A DNA stretch of 7,961 bases, taken from NCBI GenBank assembly GCA_023433685.1, contig JAEYUD010000132.1:1-7961 (forward strand). The letters run 5' to 3'. The notes beneath the pieces were generated by a model that saw only the letters and a program-made list of their open reading frames with translations, searched no databases and was not told where the DNA came from. Positions 1-4,843 of this stretch are shown here, in pieces. Within the stretch, counting starts at the first letter, position 1, and every line of letters starts with the position of its first letter. Source of the stretch: Bacteroidota bacterium (lineage in GTDB: Bacteria; Bacteroidota; Ignavibacteria; Ignavibacteriales; Ignavibacteriaceae). The translations under genes and the position numbers were made by a program.

Positions 1-336
1 CTTCAGAAAAACCGACCATTTCACTTCAGAACCGGGAGGAGGCGCGGGAATTTTACCCGTTAATTCCTGATCTTTTTTTACAAGTTCCGAGGTGCCGCTT
101 TTACCGTTGGCACTTCTCCACTTGTAGTAGCCGGTTACAGCAGGATTGTCATTCCTTATCATGAAACTGATATCTTCACCTGTTTCCCATTCAACCGGGA
201 AGAGGTATGTTATTTTCTTTCCATCTATTCCGATGGTGCCCGAGACGGGCTGATCGCCACGCAGGAGGGGGCGTCCCAAATAGAAAACCATGGAGAGAAC
301 GAGTGCTGATATCCAAAGAATACCGTTTTTATTCAT
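1..336 (-). CDS. N-terminal part of an unrecognised membrane-anchored protein (truncated by the window edge)
   Basis: An open frame runs on the minus strand from an ATG at 336 to base 1 without a stop, giving 112 residues; the C-terminus lies outside the window. The protein begins MNKNGILWIS, followed by a hydrophobic segment at about residues 6-22, which looks like an uncleaved signal anchor. No lipobox cysteine is present. Residues 30-112 are soluble, probably extracytoplasmic, beta-rich and rich in Gly, Lys and aromatic residues; a proline run (PAPPPG) falls near residues 96-101. The pattern resembles, from memory, conserved uncharacterised Bacteroidota proteins with an N-terminal anchor and an immunoglobulin-like domain, but I cannot name a family. 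There is no convincing Shine-Dalgarno. It is divergent from the esterase gene at 500. That it is a real gene is fairly certain from the continuous frame and the sensible N-terminus; its function is unknown. Confidence 0.75.
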   Translation of the reverse strand, partial: MNKNGILWISALVLSMVFYLGRPLLRGDQPVSGTIGIDGKKITYLFPVEWETGEDISFMIRNDNPAVTGYYKWRSANGKSGTSELVKKDQELTGKIPAPPPGSEVKWSVFLK

Positions 337-366
337 TTGTTTTTATCCGGTTTTTAACTTCACTGA

Positions 367-387
367 TTCAATTGACGGAAAATTGAA
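367..387. repeat. Inverted repeat in the divergent gap (7-base arms, 7-base spacer)
   Basis: TTCAATT (367-373) and AATTGAA (381-387) are perfect inverted copies around GACGGAA. The repeat lies 31 bases upstream of the minus-strand start at 336 and 113 bases before the plus-strand start at 500. It could be an operator for a dimeric regulator or a 5' leader hairpin of the minus-strand gene. In AT-rich DNA a match of this length can also arise by chance. Confidence 0.4.
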
Positions 388-398
388 GACTGCTGATC

Positions 399-422
399 AA
401 AAAAGGTAAAAATCCCTTTTTT
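399..422. repeat. A-run/T-run hairpin in the divergent gap
   Basis: AAAAAAGG (399-406) and CCTTTTTT (415-422) form a perfect 8-base inverted repeat with an 8-base loop. The T-run continues to 424. It superficially resembles an intrinsic terminator, but the GC content of the stem is only two pairs and both flanking genes are transcribed away from it, so no transcript is expected to end here. It may be simply bendable A-tract promoter DNA. The rest of the 337-499 gap is AT-rich. One TAnnTTTG-like octamer (TATTTTTG, minus strand, 475-468) is present but has no matching upstream box. Confidence 0.35.
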
Positions 423-499
423 TTCATGAGAAAGGTTCTTAACTTGTAATTCAGCAACTTTAATTTCCAAAAATATCAAAACGAAAAAAAATAAGCGTA

Positions 500-1261
500 T
501 TGGCAATTAAAAGAAACAACGGAAAGCAAGAGATAGTTGGTTCCGTTGTATACTACAGAAAATTCAGAAGCCGTTATCCCTTGGCAGAGAGAGACCTTCT
601 CGTTTGGCTGCCCCCTTCGTATAAAAAAGACCGGAACAGGTACTTTCCTGTGCTCTATATGCACGATGGACAAAACCTGATGGATCCCACCACATCTTTT
701 GCCGGGCACGATTGGAGGGTGGATGAAACTGTTACAAGGCTTATCAAGTCAAATGTACTCGAAGAAATTATTGTTGTCGGTATTTATAACACCCACGACC
801 GGCTTGATGAATACAGTGAATCTGAACGGGGAAATTTCTACCTGAAATTTATTGTGGAGGAGCTCAAACATTTTATTGACAGCAATTTCAGAACCCTCGC
901 TGACCGTGAAGCCACCGCGATCATGGGATCTTCGATGGGCGGGCTTTGCTCGCTCCGGATGGTTTGGAAGTATCCGCATGTGTTTGGTAAGGCAGGGTGT
1001 CTTTCATCTTCTTTCTACTTCGGGGATGACGCGATCTTCAAACTGCTCGGTGAGAATAGTGAAAAGAAGAATGTGAAGATTTATCTGGACAGTGGAGAAG
1101 ACGGGAAAAAGGATGCACAACGGATGTTCTGTCTCCTCACAAGGAAGGGTTATACCCTCGGCGACGACATGGATTATTTTTTTGACCGCGGCGCGGGACA
1201 CAACGAGTCAGCGTGGGCAAACAGATTGGAGCGTTCTTTAATCTATTTTTTCGGGAAGTAA
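500..1261 (+). CDS. Alpha/beta-hydrolase-fold esterase (putative esterase family, Pfam Esterase type)
   Basis: A 253-residue cytoplasmic serine hydrolase with no signal peptide or membrane segment. Visible features are the LYMHDGQNLMDP strand-loop motif (residues 52-63), the nucleophile elbow G-S-S-M-G at 143-147 with Ser145 as nucleophile, a likely catalytic Asp at 197 (IYLDSGEDG; Asp201 is an alternative) and His234 in GAGHNES. This order and spacing match the family that includes enterochelin-type esterases and carbohydrate-ester hydrolases (COG2819/COG2382-like). The substrate cannot be read from the sequence. The start is a TTG at 500: an in-frame stop lies at 461-463, the first in-frame ATG (660) is inside the HDGQN motif region, and conserved family sequence begins about residue 12. 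No Shine-Dalgarno is visible, but the leader is A-rich. The acyl-CoA synthetase gene follows 36 bases downstream on the same strand with no terminator between, so the two are probably co-transcribed. Confidence 0.88.
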   Translation: MAIKRNNGKQEIVGSVVYYRKFRSRYPLAERDLLVWLPPSYKKDRNRYFPVLYMHDGQNLMDPTTSFAGHDWRVDETVTRLIKSNVLEEIIVVGIYNTHDRLDEYSESERGNFYLKFIVEELKHFIDSNFRTLADREATAIMGSSMGGLCSLRMVWKYPHVFGKAGCLSSSFYFGDDAIFKLLGENSEKKNVKIYLDSGEDGKKDAQRMFCLLTRKGYTLGDDMDYFFDRGAGHNESAWANRLERSLIYFFGK

Positions 1262-1297
1262 CCCCGGGCAACAAATCAAAACAATTTTAAAAGCGAT

Positions 1298-3271
1298 ATG
1301 AACGACAAGAAAGTTAAAGCCAGAATTACGAAGATGAACTCATCCCTGAAAAAGGTATACCACCCTCTGAAAGAATTCAGCGCGAGGGCTGTAGTGAAGA
1401 CACTTGATGAGTATAAAAAGCTCTACAAAGAGTCGGTGCTGAACCCTGAGGCATTCTGGGGAAGTGTTGCCGATGAGCTGCACTGGTTCAAGTACTGGGG
1501 TCATATCCGCGAGGGTTCTTCTTACGAATCGAAGTGGTTCGTTGGAGCAAAAACAAATATAAGCCACAACTGTATTGATCGTCATCTGACGGGAAACACA
1601 AAGAACAAAGCAGCGATCATCTGGGAGGGTGAACCGGGAGAGACCCGCACTATGACCTACCAGCAACTTCACTCCGAAGTCTCAAAGTTTGCCAATATTC
1701 TCCGTTCAAAAGGGGTTCAGAAGGGTGACCGTGTGATCATCTACATGGGGATGGTTCCGGAAATGGCGGTGGCTTTTCTCGCGTGCGCCAGAATCGGTGC
1801 AATCCACTCAGCTGTATTCGCCGGATTTTCCGCGGAAGCGCTAAAAGACAGAATACATGAATTAAAAGCAAAAGTAGTGATAACGAGCGACCTTGCAGTC
1901 AGACGTGGAAGCAATATCTATCTTAAACCCGCGGTTGACAACGCCCTCGAAAGTTGTCCGGAGGTTTCAACAGTCATTGTTTACAGGCGGCTTCATGAAT
2001 CATCCGCGAAAATGGTCAGTGGAAGGGATTTCTGGTGGCACGATCTCATGTCAGACGCCTCAGATGAGTGTCCCGCGGTGCAACTCGATTCAGAACATCC
2101 GCTTTTTATTCTGTTTACCAGTGGAACCACCGGCAAGGCCAAGGGTATCCTGCATACTACCGCCGGTTACATGACGGCAGCGTATTACACATTCAAACTT
2201 CTTTTCGACATTCAAGAGACCGATATTTACTGGTGCACAACCGATCTTGGTTTTTCAACAGGTCACACCTACGGACTGTATGGGCCACTCCTTAACGGAG
2301 CCACTCTTTTAATGTATGAGGGGGCTTTGACCACTCCTGAGCCCGACCGGTTCTGGAAAATGATCGACCGGCACAAGGTTTCAATCTTCTTCACTGCACC
2401 TACTTATGTTAAAAATCTGATGAGGCTTGGTGATAGCTGGGTGTTGAAGCACAAGCTGGAGAGCTTACGGGTGCTCGCTCTCGGAGGTGAACCGGTTAAC
2501 CCCAAAGTCTGGTTCTGGTTTTACAAAACCGTTGGGAAAGAACGCTGTCCGATCATTGATGGCTGGTGGCAAACAGAGACAGGATCATTCATGATCGCGC
2601 CCGTTCCCGGGGTAACACCCCTGAAACCAGGTTCAGCCACACTTCCGTTGCCCGGAATTCTTGCTGAGGTGGTTGATAAATCCGGTAAACCGGTCAAACC
2701 GGGTGAGAACGGGTTTCTGGTGCTCAAAGACACCTGGCCTTCGATAGCCCGTACGATCTACGGAAATAAAAAGAGATACAAAGAAGATTATTGGGCCGGC
2801 TTTGGAGGCGATTTCTTCACCGGTGACGGAGCCAGAAAGGATAAAGACGGCTATTTCTGGATACTTGGCAGGGTTGACGATGTGGTGACGGTATCGGGAC
2901 ACAGACTCAGCACGCTTGAGATCGAGAACGCCCTTCACACTCACAAGGATGTTGCCGAGGTGGCAGTTGTTGGAAGACCTGATGATCTCAAAGGGAGCTC
3001 GATCGTGGCTTTTGTTACCCTGAAAGAATCGGCCTCACCATCACTTCTTCTTAAAGAAGAGATGAGGAACCATGTAATGGTAGAGATCGGGCATATCGCC
3101 AGACCGGACGAGATCCGCTTTACTGAAGCACTTCCCAAAACAAGGAACGGGAAGATTGTAAGAAGACTGCTTCGTGAGATCGCTTCGGGCGGAGTGGTAC
3201 TCGGCGATCTCTCGTCGATCGAAGACATCTCCGCCATCGAAACTTTAAGAGAACTGGAAGAAGAAATTTAA
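1298..3271 (+). CDS. acsA: AMP-forming acetyl-CoA synthetase family acyl-CoA ligase
   Basis: A 657-residue soluble ligase, close to the usual ~650, that would make a short-chain acyl-CoA from acid, ATP and CoA through an acyl-adenylate. In order: ACAS N-terminal region (about 39-95, FWGSVADELHWFKYW), phosphate-binding loop TSGTTGKAKG (274-283), adenylate motif DGWWQTETG (421-429), TGD (508-510), hinge GRVDDV (524-529), and the C-terminal lid with PKTRNGKI (613-620). Lys619 is the adenylation lysine that acetylation usually switches off. The extended N-terminus, DIYWCTTD and the C-terminal GDLSSIED place it with acetyl-CoA synthetases rather than long-chain ligases. The acyl pocket departs from classical Acs: by alignment from memory to the Salmonella enzyme, Trp309, Val310 and Val386 correspond to Phe319, Ser320 and Gly396, while Trp414 is kept as Trp424. 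Propionate or a broader short-chain range is therefore possible. The ATG at 1298 was chosen; Met13 is an alternative. The gene ends head-on into amtB, with shared stop bases. Confidence 0.93.
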   Translation: MNDKKVKARITKMNSSLKKVYHPLKEFSARAVVKTLDEYKKLYKESVLNPEAFWGSVADELHWFKYWGHIREGSSYESKWFVGAKTNISHNCIDRHLTGNTKNKAAIIWEGEPGETRTMTYQQLHSEVSKFANILRSKGVQKGDRVIIYMGMVPEMAVAFLACARIGAIHSAVFAGFSAEALKDRIHELKAKVVITSDLAVRRGSNIYLKPAVDNALESCPEVSTVIVYRRLHESSAKMVSGRDFWWHDLMSDASDECPAVQLDSEHPLFILFTSGTTGKAKGILHTTAGYMTAAYYTFKLLFDIQETDIYWCTTDLGFSTGHTYGLYGPLLNGATLLMYEGALTTPEPDRFWKMIDRHKVSIFFTAPTYVKNLMRLGDSWVLKHKLESLRVLALGGEPVNPKVWFWFYKTVGKERCPIIDGWWQTETGSFMIAPVPGVTPLKPGSATLPLPGILAEVVDKSGKPVKPGENGFLVLKDTWPSIARTIYGNKKRYKEDYWAGFGGDFFTGDGARKDKDGYFWILGRVDDVVTVSGHRLSTLEIENALHTHKDVAEVAVVGRPDDLKGSSIVAFVTLKESASPSLLLKEEMRNHVMVEIGHIARPDEIRFTEALPKTRNGKIVRRLLREIASGGVVLGDLSSIEDISAIETLRELEEEI

Positions 3272-4590
3272 GAGAACTCCGGTTCAGGTTCATCCATTGT
3301 CGACTCGCCATGTTGCGAGAGGTCGAGCCCGGTTTCTTCCATCTCATCGTTCACTCTCAGAGGTGTGATCAGATTTGTGAGATAGTAAAGTATTGCCGAA
3401 CCGGTAAACGCGAATGCCGAAACGATCGCCAGCGCGAGCAAATGGTTGAAAAAGGTAGTGGTTCCGCCAAATATCAAGCCTGCATCCTTCGCGAAAACGG
3501 CAGTGGCAATCATACCTGTAATTCCTCCCAACCCATGACACGGGAATACATCAAGAGTGTCATCCAATGTGGTTTTGGATTTTACAGAGACCGCCAAATT
3601 GCTGATCACACTGGCAATTGTGCCGATAAAAAGGCTCTGCCCGATAGTTACATATCCTGCTGCCGGTGTAATGGCAACCAAACCGACCACAGCCCCGATG
3701 CAGGCACCAAGTGCCGAAGGCTTTCTTCCAACCATAACGTCAAAGAATATCCAAGCCAGAGCCGCAGCCGCTGAGGCGGTATTTGTTGTCGCGAAAGCAA
3801 GCACAGCCTGACCGGAGGCGGAAAGTGCCGAGCCGGCATTAAATCCGAACCACCCAAACCAGATCAGACCTGTTCCAAGTAGTACATAAGGGATATTTGC
3901 CGGCTGATGCTTCTGATTTTTCAAGTGCACTTTTCTGCGGCCAAGTATCAAAGCGCCTGCCAGGGCAGCGTAACCTGCTGACATGTGTACCACCGTACCT
4001 CCCGCGAAATCAAGTACACCCATCTGACGCAAAATCCCATCTGGATGCCATGTCATGTGCGCGAGTGGGGCATAAATAAAGATCGAAAAAAGCACCATGA
4101 AAAGCAGATATGCTTTGAAGCTAACCCTCTCAGCAAACGATCCAGTGATCAAGGCAGGGGTGATAATCGCGAACTTCAACTGGAACATGGCAAAAAGAAG
4201 AAACGGAATTGTCGGGGCGAATGCTTTGTCAGGTGCCAGTCCCACATCCTTGAACATAAAGAACGTAAAAGGATTGCCGAATATTCCGTGGAAACTTTCA
4301 CCAAAAGCAATACTGAATCCCACAACCACCCACAAAATTGAAATCACACCCATGGCTATGAAACTTTGGAACATGGTTGAGATAACATTTTTTTTACTCA
4401 CCATCCCGCCATAGAAATACGCGAGCCCCGGCGTCATTAGAAGTACGAGACCGGTTGCTGTTAACAGCCAGGCAGTATCTCCTGTATCAATCGCGGTGAT
4501 ACCCGCTGATGTGTGCGATCCATTGGAAAAGAGTCCAAGAACGGAAACCGTTAAAAGTACAAGAAACGAGAAAAGTCCAAACTTTTTCAT
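3268..4590 (-). CDS. amtB: Ammonium transporter, Amt/Mep/Rh family
   Basis: A 440-residue inner-membrane channel-type transporter that carries ammonium into the cell as a trimer. A probable signal peptide (residues 1 to about 29) is followed by about 11 hydrophobic helices between residues 39 and 405, as in E. coli AmtB. Functional residues are present: the Phe gate pair Phe140 (FQLKFA) and Phe250 (GWFGFNAGS), recruitment-site Ser254 and Trp181, structural Asp194 (LDFAGGTVVH), and the twin pore histidines His202 and His352 (FPCHGLGG). The cytoplasmic tail LRV-(11)-HGE near 411-429 matches the canonical tail that docks PII/GlnK, then runs into an acidic end (MDEPEPEF). No glnK gene lies within the window. 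The start is ATG at 4590 with a weak AAGG six bases ahead (4600-4597). The probable promoter at 4663-4656 would give a leader of about 60 bases. The gene lies 253 bases downstream of the histidine kinase gene on the same strand. Confidence 0.97.
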   Translation of the reverse strand: MKKFGLFSFLVLLTVSVLGLFSNGSHTSAGITAIDTGDTAWLLTATGLVLLMTPGLAYFYGGMVSKKNVISTMFQSFIAMGVISILWVVVGFSIAFGESFHGIFGNPFTFFMFKDVGLAPDKAFAPTIPFLLFAMFQLKFAIITPALITGSFAERVSFKAYLLFMVLFSIFIYAPLAHMTWHPDGILRQMGVLDFAGGTVVHMSAGYAALAGALILGRRKVHLKNQKHQPANIPYVLLGTGLIWFGWFGFNAGSALSASGQAVLAFATTNTASAAAALAWIFFDVMVGRKPSALGACIGAVVGLVAITPAAGYVTIGQSLFIGTIASVISNLAVSVKSKTTLDDTLDVFPCHGLGGITGMIATAVFAKDAGLIFGGTTTFFNHLLALAIVSAFAFTGSAILYYLTNLITPLRVNDEMEETGLDLSQHGESTMDEPEPEFS

Positions 4591-4596
4591 GAGATG

Positions 4597-4600
4597 CCTT
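4597..4600 (-). promoter_or_regulatory. Weak ribosome binding site of amtB
   Basis: On the minus strand AAGG sits six bases before the ATG at 4590. It is one of the few Shine-Dalgarno-like sequences in the window; most other starts have only A-rich leaders. It supports the chosen start. Confidence 0.4.
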
Positions 4601-4631
4601 AACGTTGTTTTGTAATGATTAAATCAAGATC

Positions 4632-4648
4632 GATTAAATACTTTAATC
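4632..4648. repeat. 17-base dyad at the predicted amtB transcription start
   Basis: GATTAAA (4632-4638) and TTTAATC (4642-4648) are perfect inverted arms around TAC. The dyad begins eight bases downstream of the probable -7 element, so it overlaps or directly follows the transcription start. A third GATTAAA occurs at 4617-4623 inside the small palindrome TGATTAAATCA (4616-4626). It could be an operator for amtB or a short hairpin at the 5' end of its mRNA. The evidence is pattern only. Confidence 0.5.
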
Positions 4649-4655
4649 TGAAAGG

Positions 4656-4663
4656 CAAATATA
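4656..4663 (-). promoter_or_regulatory. Probable amtB promoter -7 element (TAnnTTTG type)
   Basis: The minus strand reads TATATTTG, an exact match to the Bacteroidota -7 consensus TAnnTTTG. It is 66-73 bases upstream of the amtB start codon. No good -33 TTG box is seen at the expected distance; that region is occupied by two tandem copies of TAATTAAA (4670-4685). The surrounding 100 bases are strongly AT-rich, so a chance match is possible, but the position is right. Confidence 0.5.
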
Positions 4664-4723
4664 AAGAAATAATTAAATAATTAAAGTAAATAGGTGACTA
4701 AAGCTAAAAAATATAGGTTGAAG

Positions 4724-4738
4724 CAGGGTGTTGCCCTG
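4724..4738 (-). terminator. Weak candidate terminator hairpin after the histidine kinase gene
   Basis: CAGGG (4724-4728) pairs with CCCTG (4734-4738); a T-G pair may extend the stem. On the minus strand the hairpin lies 106-120 bases beyond the kinase stop and is followed, after about a dozen bases, by a run of six T. The T-run is too distant for a textbook intrinsic terminator. It is the best candidate for separating kinase and amtB transcripts, but it is weak. Confidence 0.2.
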
Positions 4739-4755
4739 GAAATCAGAACTTATGC

Positions 4756-4772
4756 AACTGCTGACAGCAGTT
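4756..4772. repeat. 17-base perfect palindrome between the kinase gene and amtB
   Basis: AACTGCTG (4756-4763) and CAGCAGTT (4765-4772) are perfect inverted copies around a single A. The one-base centre suits a protein-binding operator better than a hairpin loop, and no T-run follows on either strand. It lies about 93 bases upstream of the predicted amtB promoter and 72 bases past the kinase stop. The rest of the 4591-4843 gap shows no ORF or RNA gene that I can support. Confidence 0.5.
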
Positions 4773-4843
4773 AACAAAAGGTTACCGGCTAAGGAAATGG
4801 GAAAAATGGAAGTGAGCGGTTGGGGGAGTTGTGAGGTGAAATA

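Noticed and set aside
399..424. An intrinsic terminator at the A-run/T-run hairpin.
   Set aside because: Both adjacent genes are transcribed away from it, and the stem has only two GC pairs; recorded as an inverted repeat instead.
3310..3774. A 154-codon plus-strand open frame opposite amtB.
   Set aside because: It is the complement of a conserved transporter sequence, with no recognisable domain and no start signal; the amtB reading is certain.
4591..4843. A small ORF, small RNA or riboswitch in the kinase-amtB gap.
   Set aside because: No frame with a plausible start and composition and no recognisable riboswitch core could be found by eye; only dyads and a promoter-like element are supported.
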